From Pseudomonas arcuscaelestis (lineage in GTDB: Bacteria > Pseudomonadota > Gammaproteobacteria > Pseudomonadales > Pseudomonadaceae), in the NCBI RefSeq assembly GCF_016881005.1, contig NZ_JACOPV010000010.1, positions 124,001 through 188,000 of the forward strand: a DNA stretch of 64,000 nt. The letters run 5' to 3'. The notes below the pieces were generated by a model that saw nothing but the letters and a program-made list of their open reading frames with translations, searched no databases and was not told the origin of the DNA. Numbering within the stretch: the first letter of the stretch is position 1; each line of letters begins with the position of its first letter. A program made the position numbers and the translations under genes. Below, piece after piece: positions 6,280 to 12,634 of the stretch.

Positions 6280-6300
6280 AGGCGCATCAGCGCCTTTTTT
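6280..6300 (+). terminator. Terminator-like hairpin downstream of VR1
   Basis: The stem AGGCGC/GCGCCT with loop ATCA is followed by T residues, 33 bp after VR1 and between the two variable-protein genes. It may attenuate transcription. As a GC-rich hairpin just beyond a VR it may also serve as the DNA structure that aids retrohoming in other DGRs. Confidence 0.75.
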
Positions 6301-6322
6301 GTTGCCTTCAAAGGAGCATCAC

Positions 6323-6949
6323 ATGAACTCAGTAGAGAAATTGGCACCTGCAGTACAACTTCCCGAAATCGGCCAGCCCTTCGGTGGCGGCTTCTTCTCC
6401 GGAATCACCATCGAGAACGGCCAGCGCTTCGCCAACATCACCGCCGGTGCCGCGCATGAGCTGACCGGCGAATGGGGCGAGTATGGCGTGAAGATTGACG
6501 GCGTCGACAGCTTCACTGATAGCCGCGCCAACACCGAGGCCATGGCCGCCAGCGGCAGTGAGCTGGCACAGAAGGTTATGGCCTTGGATATCGGCGGATT
6601 CACTGACTGGGCGATCCCGGCGCGCGATGTGCAGGAGCTGCAGTATCGTCACTTCAAACCGACCAGCCGCGAGAACTACTGCTGGAACCGAGACGGCGAC
6701 AACCCAAACAGCCTGCCGGTTGGCTTGCTGTACACCAAGGAGTCTCCGACCAAGACCCTGGTGCCTGGATTTGCTGAAGGCGAGCCAGAAGCCTTCCAGG
6801 CCGACTGGTATTGGTCATCTTCGCAGCGCTCCGCCTACAACGCATTCAGCATGCACTTCGATGATGGCTATCATGCCACCGCGGCAAGGACTACGAGCTC
6901 CGCGTCCGCCCCGTCCGCAGGTCGCTTATTGATTAATTCGTTCATTTAA
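6323..6949 (+). CDS. DGR variable protein 2, lectin tail frameshifted
   Basis: A 208-residue protein, start ATG 6323 after AAGGAG. It has the same architecture as protein 1: LPEIGQPFGGGFF near the N-terminus, FTDWAIPARDVQELQYRHF in the middle, then WYWSSSQRSAYNAFSMHFDD. VR2 starts at residue 167. A one-base deletion between 6873 and 6874 relative to the TR shifts the frame at residue 184, so the conserved LRVRPVR end is replaced by an Ala/Ser/Thr-rich tail ending GRLLINSFI. Restoring the base would give a 204-residue protein ending RSLID at the TAA at 6934-6936. It is probably non-functional in this state, unless the call is a sequencing error. Confidence 0.88.
   Translation: MNSVEKLAPAVQLPEIGQPFGGGFFSGITIENGQRFANITAGAAHELTGEWGEYGVKIDGVDSFTDSRANTEAMAASGSELAQKVMALDIGGFTDWAIPARDVQELQYRHFKPTSRENYCWNRDGDNPNSLPVGLLYTKESPTKTLVPGFAEGEPEAFQADWYWSSSQRSAYNAFSMHFDDGYHATAARTTSSASAPSAGRLLINSFI
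6821..6920 (+). repeat. DGR variable repeat VR2 with 1-nt deletion
   Basis: These 100 nt align to the 101-nt TR. There are 12 substitutions, all at template adenines, plus one missing base, best placed at the G of the template CAG codon. The terminal 23 nt (6898-6920) match TR and VR1 exactly. Immediately upstream, VR1 and VR2 share GGTCATCT, which the TR lacks, which sets the 5' limit of TR homology at about 7510. Confidence 0.95.
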
Positions 6950-6950
6950 T

Positions 6951-6968
6951 CCGGCCGCTTGCGGTCGG
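6951..6968 (+). other. GC-rich hairpin downstream of VR2
   Basis: CCGGCCGC and GCGGTCGG can pair over 8 bp (one G-T) around a very short loop, starting 30 nt after VR2 and one base after the stop codon. No T tract follows, so it is not a standard terminator. Its position parallels the hairpin after VR1. Confidence 0.5.
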
Positions 6969-6990
6969 TTGCTCAAGGAGGAGCGCCGCT

Positions 6991-7347
6991 GTGGCAATGC
7001 ACACCGATCTATCGATCTACAAGTCATCGCTCGGCCTGCTGCAAATGGCCACGAACCTGACCCGAAACATCCCGCGCGACCTCAAGCAGTCACTTGGCAA
7101 GCGGGTGATTGATGAGTGCATCGATGTGCTGATGCTGATTGCCCGGGCCAATGCCACGCAGGACAAGCGACCACACCTGACTCAGTTGGTCGAGAAGGTC
7201 CAGGTGATCGAATTCCTAATGCGACTGTTCAAGGAAAGTCGGTTCATCAGCGTGCCGCAGCACGCCAAAACGATGGAGATCACCACTTCTATCGGAAAAC
7301 AGGCCAACGCCTGGAAACGCTCCACCCCAACCGCGCCCGCTACCTGA
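6991..7347 (+). CDS. avd: Avd, accessory variability determinant of the DGR
   Basis: A 118-residue helical protein of the Avd/23S-intervening-protein four-helix bundle type (motifs DLKQSLGKRVIDECIDVLML and VIEFLMRLFKESRFIS). Avd forms a pentamer that binds the reverse transcriptase and template RNA and is required for mutagenic retrohoming. A GTG start at 6991 has AAGGAGGAG at ideal distance; ATG 6997 is an alternative. It lies between the second variable protein and the TR, the usual order in DGRs. The basic residues expected on the bundle surface are present. Confidence 0.92.
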   Translation: MAMHTDLSIYKSSLGLLQMATNLTRNIPRDLKQSLGKRVIDECIDVLMLIARANATQDKRPHLTQLVEKVQVIEFLMRLFKESRFISVPQHAKTMEITTSIGKQANAWKRSTPTAPAT

Positions 7348-7509
7348 GAGTCACGGCTTTCAGGTCTGTGCGAATTGAACCTGGTCGTGCCGCTGACCTT
7401 TGGTCACCGCCATGCGCACCCTGGATACCACCGGTCTAAAGCGTCCGTGTAGGTCCAGCGCAGTTTGCCCGCTGAGGAATCGGCAGGCCGACGTAGATAG
7501 CACGACAGG
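7348..7509 (+). other. Non-coding spacer between avd and TR
   Basis: These 162 bp have no convincing ORF. They are expected to form the 5' part of the DGR template RNA, and no promoter or terminator stands out in them. Confidence 0.6.
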
Positions 7510-7610
7510 TCGCAGCGCTCCGCCAACAACGCATTCAACATGAACTTCGATGATGGCAATCAGAACAACAACGACAAGAACAACGAGCTCCGCGTCCGCC
7601 CCGTCCGCAG
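7510..7610 (+). repeat. DGR template repeat TR
   Basis: This 101-nt non-coding template has about 31 adenines, dominated by AAC codon-like units. Read in VR frame it would encode an Asn-rich stretch (SQRSANNAFNMNFDDG and so on). It matches VR1 and VR2 except at adenines. AAC-rich templates maximise amino-acid change without stop codons. The TR contains the only available start codons of the reverse transcriptase gene (7550 and 7553). Confidence 0.97.
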
Positions 7611-8704
7611 CTTCAGAGCCCTACCCGTTCAGCGATCTCGTCCAGGCCTATTACGACTGCCGGCGCTCAAAGCGAAACAGCGCCAGCGCACTGGCTTTCG
7701 AAATGAACCTGGAGCGGAACTTAACGGCTCTTCACCGCGACCTGATAACCGGCCAATACCGGCCAGGCCGCTCAATATGTTTTGTGGTCACCCGGCCAAA
7801 GGCCCGCGAGGTGTGGGCCGCCGACTTCCGCGACCGCATCGTGCACCACCTACTCTACAACCGCATCGGTCCACGGATAGAAAGCAGCTTTATAGCGGAC
7901 AGCTGCGCCTGTATCCGAGAGCGTGGCACGCTGTACGCCGCGAAGCGCCTTGAGGCGAAGATCCGCAGCCAGACCCAGAACTGGTCGAAGCCAGCTTTCT
8001 ACCTGAAGTGCGACCTGGCCAACTTCTTCGTAGCCATCGACAAGCACGTGCTGGCCGGCCAGCTGTCGGCCAAGATCACGGAACCCTGGTGGCGAGCCCT
8101 GGCGCTACAGGTGCTGATGCATGATCCACGCACCGACTATCAAGTCCGCAGCCCGGCGCACCTGTTCAACCGGGTACCGCAGCACAAGCGCCTCACCGCG
8201 CAGCCGGCGCACCTGGGTCTACCAATAGGCAACCTGTCGTCGCAGTTCTTCGCCAACGTCTACCTCGACGCCTTGGACCAGTTCTGCAAGCACCGGCTCG
8301 GCGCGAAGCACTACGTCCGCTACGTCGACGACTTCGTACTGCTGCATGAATCAGCCCGACAGCTGAATGCCTGGAAGGCCGAGATCGAAGCCTTCCTGCC
8401 GAAACTTGGCGCCAGGCTCAACCCGTCGAAGACCATCCTGCAGCCGATTGACCGCGGCGTTGACTTCGTCGGGCATGTGATCAAGCCATGGCGGCGCACC
8501 ACCCGCAAGCGATCTGTGGGTCAGGCCATGAAGCGGACAGCCGTCGCACCAGCCGAACAGTTGCGCGAAACCGCCAACAGCTATTTCGGCCTGCTCACCC
8601 AAGCCAGTCACAGCCAGAAGGATCGTGCTGCGCTCGCCAATCTGGTGCTTCAGCGCGGACACATGGTCAATGGCGACCTGACCAAGACCTACCCAAAGCG
8701 ATAA
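7550..8704 (+). CDS. DGR reverse transcriptase
   Basis: A 384-residue retron/group II-type reverse transcriptase of the DGR clade. Catalytic Asp155 lies in KCDLANFF and Asp260/Asp261 in YVDD. The DGR-specific motif 4 IGxxxSQ occurs as IGNLSSQ (226-232). It copies TR RNA with errors at adenines, together with Avd, and the cDNA replaces the VRs. The frame is open only after a stop at 7541-7543, so ATG 7550 or 7553 inside the TR is the earliest start. No ribosome-binding site is obvious, and conserved sequence (PYPFSDLVQAYYDCRR) begins right after the TR. No endonuclease domain is present, as usual. Confidence 0.95.
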   Translation: MMAIRTTTTRTTSSASAPSAASEPYPFSDLVQAYYDCRRSKRNSASALAFEMNLERNLTALHRDLITGQYRPGRSICFVVTRPKAREVWAADFRDRIVHHLLYNRIGPRIESSFIADSCACIRERGTLYAAKRLEAKIRSQTQNWSKPAFYLKCDLANFFVAIDKHVLAGQLSAKITEPWWRALALQVLMHDPRTDYQVRSPAHLFNRVPQHKRLTAQPAHLGLPIGNLSSQFFANVYLDALDQFCKHRLGAKHYVRYVDDFVLLHESARQLNAWKAEIEAFLPKLGARLNPSKTILQPIDRGVDFVGHVIKPWRRTTRKRSVGQAMKRTAVAPAEQLRETANSYFGLLTQASHSQKDRAALANLVLQRGHMVNGDLTKTYPKR

Positions 8705-8722
8705 CCCAAGCGAGGTATCCCC

Positions 8723-9259
8723 ATGCCCACAGAAAACCGATCCAGCAACACCGAACAGATGGTCAGCGTGCTCGAAAAAATCGACGACATTGCAGAACGC
8801 TTTGAGATTGAAGGCCTGCACTCGCATCCAACCTACAAGCAGTTCAAGCGTCTTTTCGCCGAACTGAAAGCCACCCAGCACCAGGGCGAGCCGGTTTTCA
8901 TGGTCCGATCTCATGGCTCCTGCTGCTGGGAAGAGTCGAATGGCGAGGGCTTGGACATAGCCTTGTCGATGCCGGATGAGTACGAGGTCCGAAAGCTCTA
9001 CCTCCACCCACCAACCTCCGACGGCTTCAGCGCCGGTGACATGGCCGACCAGGGTGCCAAGGCGTTCGCTGCGCGTGATCCGGAAATGGAGGAGCTGCGC
9101 GAGTTGCTGCGGGCGATGACTTGCGGGTATCGCATGGCGGTTCAGGCAGGCCACGCCCGCATAACGGCCTTGGGCGGCGACTGTGACAGCGTCGACAGGA
9201 TGCTGGCTGACTTCCCCGAGTACGCCAAGGCCATCGCCGCCACCAAGCGCAAATCCTGA
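8723..9259 (+). CDS. Hypothetical prophage protein, 178 aa
   Basis: A 178-residue acidic soluble protein with helix-rich ends (QMVSVLEKIDDIAERFEI; MEELRELLRAMTCGYRMAVQ). It starts at ATG 8723, 18 bp after the reverse transcriptase, with GAGG upstream, so it may be cotranscribed with the DGR. No family is recognised and no DGR-associated domain (such as HRDC) is seen. Confidence 0.7.
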   Translation: MPTENRSSNTEQMVSVLEKIDDIAERFEIEGLHSHPTYKQFKRLFAELKATQHQGEPVFMVRSHGSCCWEESNGEGLDIALSMPDEYEVRKLYLHPPTSDGFSAGDMADQGAKAFAARDPEMEELRELLRAMTCGYRMAVQAGHARITALGGDCDSVDRMLADFPEYAKAIAATKRKS

Positions 9260-9262
9260 CAA

Positions 9263-9278
9263 GAGTACATTTGTACTC
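9263..9278. promoter_or_regulatory. GAGTAC palindrome, LexA2-like operator
   Basis: The 16-bp sequence GAGTACATTTGTACTC is a perfect palindrome (7-2-7). It shares the GAGTAC-N4-GT(A/G)CTC pattern with the site at 2528-2543. It lies in the short intergenic gap ahead of the 9341-10848 gene cluster. Confidence 0.5.
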
Positions 9279-9340
9279 CGCCCCGCTTTAACCCCTCTCC
9301 CCTCTATTCATAGCCGCGATATGGCGGCCAAGGAATCGTC

Positions 9341-9946
9341 ATGCCCGAGAAAAGTGGAATCACCCTAAACCGAGCGGCGCTGGATGTCGTGCTCGAGCGC
9401 CAGCGGCAGGTAAGCGACGAAGGATTCTCGCTGTATCGCGACGATGGTTATGCGTCTGGAGAGCTGGCCAGGGCGGCAAGCGTGTACGCCCGGCTGGCGG
9501 GTAAGCCTGGCACCATGAGCACAGACTGGCCGTGGGGCGAAGGCACCTTCAAGCCAGGCGCTGATCGCCGGCGTGACCTGATAAAGGCCGGCGCGCTGAT
9601 CCTCGCGGAGATCGAGCGCCTTGACCGCCAGACGCTTATCCAGCGTGCAGTTGTCCGCCGAGACGAAAACGGCATGTTTCAGCATCCCGACCTTCCCGAC
9701 TTCGACGAGGGTGACGGCGAGAAGTGCAAAGCCTGGATCGCGGAGCAAGGCCTGCAGGTCATCATGATTGAGCTTGAAACCGACGCGCCCGTGGAAATCG
9801 CAGATCGCTACTTCGAGTCAGACGATCCTGATTGCAGCTATTGGGAGCCGAATCGACCTGACGGAGAAGGCTGGTTCTGCCTGGCCATACACGATAGCGA
9901 CGACGGCCCCGTCTGCTGGTGGGCTCGCCGAGTGGTGACTCCATGA
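9341..9946 (+). CDS. Conserved phage protein, 201 aa
   Basis: A 201-residue protein. Its N-terminal half has a pattern common in phage proteins of unknown function: ALDVVLERQRQVSDEGF, an acidic DDGYASGEL segment, a WPWGEG motif and RRRDLIKAGALILAEIERLD. The C-terminal half is acidic, with several Trp residues (CSYWEPN, CWWARRV). It heads a tightly coupled run of small genes joined by ATGA/GTGA overlaps. I do not know the function. Confidence 0.75.
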   Translation: MPEKSGITLNRAALDVVLERQRQVSDEGFSLYRDDGYASGELARAASVYARLAGKPGTMSTDWPWGEGTFKPGADRRRDLIKAGALILAEIERLDRQTLIQRAVVRRDENGMFQHPDLPDFDEGDGEKCKAWIAEQGLQVIMIELETDAPVEIADRYFESDDPDCSYWEPNRPDGEGWFCLAIHDSDDGPVCWWARRVVTP

Positions 9947-10209
9947 CCCGCCTCGCCCTCTGCCTCCTGCTACTGGCCACCGGCGCCAGCGCTGACCCTT
10001 TGCCGTATGGGGTTCGCGTCTTCCATGACGATGAGCACGGCGCCACTTGCTGGCTTTACAAGTATGGCTATGCAGGCGGCATCAGTTGCATCCCCGACAG
10101 CCAGCTGCAGGCCGGCACCGAGCGCGAGCTCTCCCCGCACGAAACCGAATCTGAACCTACACCCGCACTGGCGCCTGGGCGCTGGATTGATGAGAGGTAT
10201 GAGCTGTGA
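9943..10209 (+). CDS. Small exported prophage protein
   Basis: An 88-residue protein with a clear Sec signal peptide, MTRLALCLLLLATGASA, and predicted cleavage before DPLPYG. The mature part has two Cys (in GATCWLYK and GGISCIPD) that could form a disulfide. The ATG overlaps the previous stop (ATGA). It is probably periplasmic. No lipobox is clear, although Cys7 lies within the hydrophobic core. Confidence 0.7.
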   Translation: MTRLALCLLLLATGASADPLPYGVRVFHDDEHGATCWLYKYGYAGGISCIPDSQLQAGTERELSPHETESEPTPALAPGRWIDERYEL

Positions 10210-10403
10210 GCCTGGTTCGAGAAAACCTGATGACCCGCGAAGGCTACTCACCGTATTGCGGAGACGAGAACTGCACCCACATGCTGCCGCGCACCACTTG
10301 GGATGGCGAGCAGTTCAAGTGCCGATGCGGCTGGCGTTCGCAATTCCCGGCTGACTTCATCGCCGAATACAAGGCGAAGTGCCACGGAGGCACAAAGTCA
10401 TGA
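10206..10403 (+). CDS. Small zinc-ribbon-like phage protein
   Basis: A 65-residue protein with Cys18, Cys23, Cys39 and Cys41 (YCGDENC and KCRCGW), a spacing suggestive of a zinc ribbon. The GTG start overlaps the upstream stop and follows GAGAGG; an internal ATG at 10230 would keep all four Cys. Role unknown. Confidence 0.65.
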   Translation: MSLVRENLMTREGYSPYCGDENCTHMLPRTTWDGEQFKCRCGWRSQFPADFIAEYKAKCHGGTKS

Positions 10404-10783
10404 CCGACCTAATCGAAGTGAAGACGGCCGACCTTGCAGGTGAGGCGCTGAACTGGTCGCTGGCAATTGCCGTGAGCCTGAATCCTTTCGTTTCGCCAGC
10501 GCAGTACGGCGTCCCTGCTCGGGTGTTCATCCAGCAAGAAGGGATGTTCCCGGTGCGCTACAAACCAGCTGTTGATTGGCTGGTATGCGGTCCACTGATC
10601 GAGAAGCACAACATCAGCCTGCATTGCCCGCAGAGCGTTGGCGACGTGTGGGCAGCCTGGATCACCGGTGGCGGCAGCGATATTGCCCAGGCTGGCGATT
10701 CAGCCCTACAGGCCGCGTGCCGCACCATCGTCGCCGCCAAAGTTGGACTGCTTGTCCAGGTGCCGAAGGAGCTGCAGCCATGA
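10400..10783 (+). CDS. NinX-like phage protein (DUF2591)
   Basis: A 127-residue protein with the N-terminus of Pseudomonas DUF2591/NinX-type phage proteins (MTDLIEVKTADLAGEALNWS), internal PAVDWLVCGPLIEKHNI, and a C-terminal AACRTIVAAKVGLLVQVP. The family is widespread in phages, with no established role. The start overlaps the previous stop as ATGA. Confidence 0.75.
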   Translation: MTDLIEVKTADLAGEALNWSLAIAVSLNPFVSPAQYGVPARVFIQQEGMFPVRYKPAVDWLVCGPLIEKHNISLHCPQSVGDVWAAWITGGGSDIAQAGDSALQAACRTIVAAKVGLLVQVPKELQP

Positions 10784-10848
10784 TCGTCCTACCCATCGCC
10801 GCCCCGCTCTACATAGCCTGGCTCATCTGGAAGGGTCCGAGGCCGTGA
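10780..10848 (+). CDS. 22-residue membrane peptide
   Basis: A 22-residue reading frame, MIVLPIAAPLYIAWLIWK followed by GPRP, is coupled to the upstream gene by ATGA and preceded by GAAGGAG. It is almost entirely a single hydrophobic helix with a Lys/Arg end. The strong ribosome-binding site and coupling support translation; the function is unknown. Confidence 0.5.
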   Translation: MIVLPIAAPLYIAWLIWKGPRP

Positions 10849-11009
10849 AACAGTAATAGAGCCCGCCCAGCCAGACTTACGTCGGTCTTGGACCCAAGAC
10901 AACTGACTGTGCGAGCAAGAACATCATGACAGCCGCCTTCACCAGCGTCTGTAGGAAAACTCTGATCCCTCCCCACCTCTGCCGCCATGCGCGGCGTGGA
11001 GCCTATTCC

Positions 11010-11252
11010 ATGGAAACCGAAATCCTCTCGGAGAAAGAACTGGCCGAGCTGACCGGCTACAAGGCCAGGGGCTACCAGCGCCGCTGGCTTGAAGAACGCC
11101 AATGGCACTTTGTCGAAAGCCGCGGTGGTCGCCCACTGGTTGGCCGGCAGTACGCCCGAATGAAGCTGGGTGTCACCCTTCAAGTGATGCCCGTAGCGCC
11201 CCCGCCTCTGCCGGTACCGGCATGGACGCCTGATATTTCTAAGGTTAGGTGA
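11010..11252 (+). CDS. DUF4224 excisionase-like protein
   Basis: An 80-residue protein with the DUF4224 pattern: EILSEKELAELTGYKARGYQ, RRWLEERQWHF and GGRPLVGRQYAR, a winged-helix-like DNA-binding domain. These proteins are usually encoded next to tyrosine integrases and probably act as recombination directionality factors. ATG 11010 follows GGAG; the stop is one base before the integrase start. Region 10849-11009 before it shows only a short hairpin near GTCTTGG/CCAAGAC and no gene. Confidence 0.8.
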   Translation: METEILSEKELAELTGYKARGYQRRWLEERQWHFVESRGGRPLVGRQYARMKLGVTLQVMPVAPPPLPVPAWTPDISKVR

Positions 11253-11253
11253 T

Positions 11254-12315
11254 ATGCGCCCCCGGAAGAACGAAAACAGGGACTTGCCGCCGGGGATGTA
11301 CCGGCGCATACGCAGTAGTAAAAGCAAGAAGAACCCGAAAAAAGAGTGGATCAGTTACATCTACCTGGACAAGTCAGGCAAACCAATCCCTCTGGGTACC
11401 GACCTGAACTTGGCCAGGCTTAAGTGGGCCGAGCTGGAAGCCAAGGAGAAGCCGCGCGATCTCCTTCAAATGAAGTCGGTCTTCGATCGATACGAACGAG
11501 ACATCATCCCCAAGAAGGCACCACGCACGCAGAAAGACAACCTGGCGGAGCTTCGCCAGCTTCGGCCTTTCTTCGACGGCGCCCCTATAGACGCCATCAC
11601 GCCGTCGCTTGTCGCCCAGTACAGGGATGCCCGCTCGGCCCCTGTCCGGGCGAACAGGGAGATCGCTCTCCTATCTCACATCTACAATATTGCGCGCGAG
11701 TGGGGCCTATCTACTAAGGAAAACCCGTGCCAGGGTGTACGCAAGAATAAGGAGAAGCCTCGCGACTTCTATGCAAACGATTCGGTCTGGAAAGCCGTGT
11801 ATGCCAAAGCGGTGGATGAATTGAAGGTAGCCATGGACTTGGCGTATCTGACAGGCCAGCGCCCAGCGGACGTACTGGTGATGAGGAAGGATGACATCGA
11901 GGATAACGCCCTCGGCGTGACGCAGAAAAAGACCCACAAGAAGCTGCGGATTATGCTTGAAGTGGATGGGGCTGTGAGCGGCCTTGGCGTCCTAATCGGG
12001 GAGATCCTGAAGAGAAACGAAGCACACACATCACCGTACCTGATCCTGACGGACGGCGGCCTGCGAGTGACAGCGTCGATGCTTCGGCGGCGCTGGGATG
12101 ATGCACGGGAGGAGGCGGTGAAGGAAGCGACTGCCTCCGGCGACCAGGTCCTGGCCGGCCGCATCAGTCAGTTCCAGTTCCGTGACATACGCCCCAAGGC
12201 TGCATCGGAAATCACCGATGTGGAGCACGCCAGTCTGCTGCTGGGGCACACCAAAGGTGACATCACCGAGCGAGTTTACCGACGCATCGGAGCCTTGGCG
12301 AAACCCACCAAATAG
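11254..12315 (+). CDS. int: Phage tyrosine recombinase (integrase)
   Basis: A 353-residue site-specific recombinase. An N-terminal arm-binding region and a SAM-like core-binding region precede the catalytic domain. Catalytic residues visible are Arg203 (TGQRPADVL), a Lys in the QKKTHKK loop near 226, Arg313 in FRDIRPKAAS, His332 (LLGHTK) and nucleophile Tyr342 (ERVYRR). The His of the usual HxxR box is Arg310, as in other phage integrases with an RDIR box. It catalyses integration and excision at the 3' end of the adjacent tRNA-Ser gene. Confidence 0.95.
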   Translation: MRPRKNENRDLPPGMYRRIRSSKSKKNPKKEWISYIYLDKSGKPIPLGTDLNLARLKWAELEAKEKPRDLLQMKSVFDRYERDIIPKKAPRTQKDNLAELRQLRPFFDGAPIDAITPSLVAQYRDARSAPVRANREIALLSHIYNIAREWGLSTKENPCQGVRKNKEKPRDFYANDSVWKAVYAKAVDELKVAMDLAYLTGQRPADVLVMRKDDIEDNALGVTQKKTHKKLRIMLEVDGAVSGLGVLIGEILKRNEAHTSPYLILTDGGLRVTASMLRRRWDDAREEAVKEATASGDQVLAGRISQFQFRDIRPKAASEITDVEHASLLLGHTKGDITERVYRRIGALAKPTK

Positions 12316-12396
12316 CCTAAGTATTGTCAGCGCTGACAAAAAACGCATTCCCAAGGGTGTTCCCATGGGTTGTTTTTGCATGCCTCAGAAACGCAA

Positions 12397-12420
12397 AAAG
12401 CCCTGACTAATCAGGGCTTT
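12397..12420 (-). terminator. Terminator of tRNA-Ser
   Basis: A perfect 10-bp stem AAAGCCCTGA/TCAGGGCTTT with loop CTAA. Read leftward it is followed by TTTTT, downstream of the tRNA 3' end. It lies at the prophage junction and may be part of the att region. Confidence 0.85.
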
Positions 12421-12425
12421 GAATA

Positions 12426-12513
12426 TGGCGGAAGCGTAGAGATTCGAACTCTAGGATAGTTGCCCATCGACGGTTTTCAAGACCGTTGCCTTAAACCACT
12501 CGGCCACGCTTCC
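12426..12513 (-). tRNA. tRNA-Ser (anticodon TGA)
   Basis: The 88-nt cloverleaf is read leftward. The acceptor GGAAGCG pairs with CGCTTCC, then discriminator G and an encoded CCA. The D-arm begins GTGGCCGAGTGG, the anticodon loop is CTTGAAA with anticodon TGA, there is a long variable arm typical of serine tRNAs, and the T-arm is GAGTTCGAATCTC. The 3' end faces the prophage integrase, which marks it as the attachment site, and the tRNA is intact at this junction. Confidence 0.97.
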
Positions 12514-12529
12514 TCGTATTGCGGGCGCC

Positions 12530-12557
12530 ATAATACCGAAATGAAACAAGCTGTCAA
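12530..12557 (-). promoter_or_regulatory. Promoter of tRNA-Ser
   Basis: Leftward TTGACA (12557-12552) and TATTAT (12535-12530) are 16 bp apart. They are followed by a GC-rich GGCGCCCGC discriminator typical of stable-RNA promoters, about 16 bp before the mature tRNA. Confidence 0.8.
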
Positions 12558-12634
12558 ACTCTCTGTGTAGCTGGTTGCCATCGCTCTGTTATGATCTTTG
12601 CATCTGAACGTTTCAAACCCACAGGAGTGTCGCC

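Larger units (their letters stand above)
1..12425. mobile_element. Right (integrase) arm of a prophage integrated at tRNA-Ser
   Basis: Phage-type genes fill this stretch: divergent Cro/CI-like repressors, DUF1654, csrA, an Acb2-like protein, a retroelement, a NinX-like protein, an excisionase-like gene and a tyrosine integrase. The integrase ends 110 bp from the CCA end of tRNA-Ser(TGA), a classic attachment site, and conserved Pseudomonas genes start just beyond. The left end, the structural and lysis genes and the other att copy lie outside the window. Integrity of the whole element therefore cannot be judged, although every lysogeny-arm gene seen here is open except the frameshifted second variable protein. 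Confidence 0.9.

Noticed and set aside
6280..6300. CRISPR-like or transposon repeat near the duplicated VR sequences
   Set aside because: The repetition is fully explained by VR/TR relations and a simple hairpin; no spacers, cas genes or transposase occur.
7540..7953. Second plus-strand frame across TR and the RT gene
   Set aside because: Out of frame with the RT; its TR part is simply the template read in the lectin frame.
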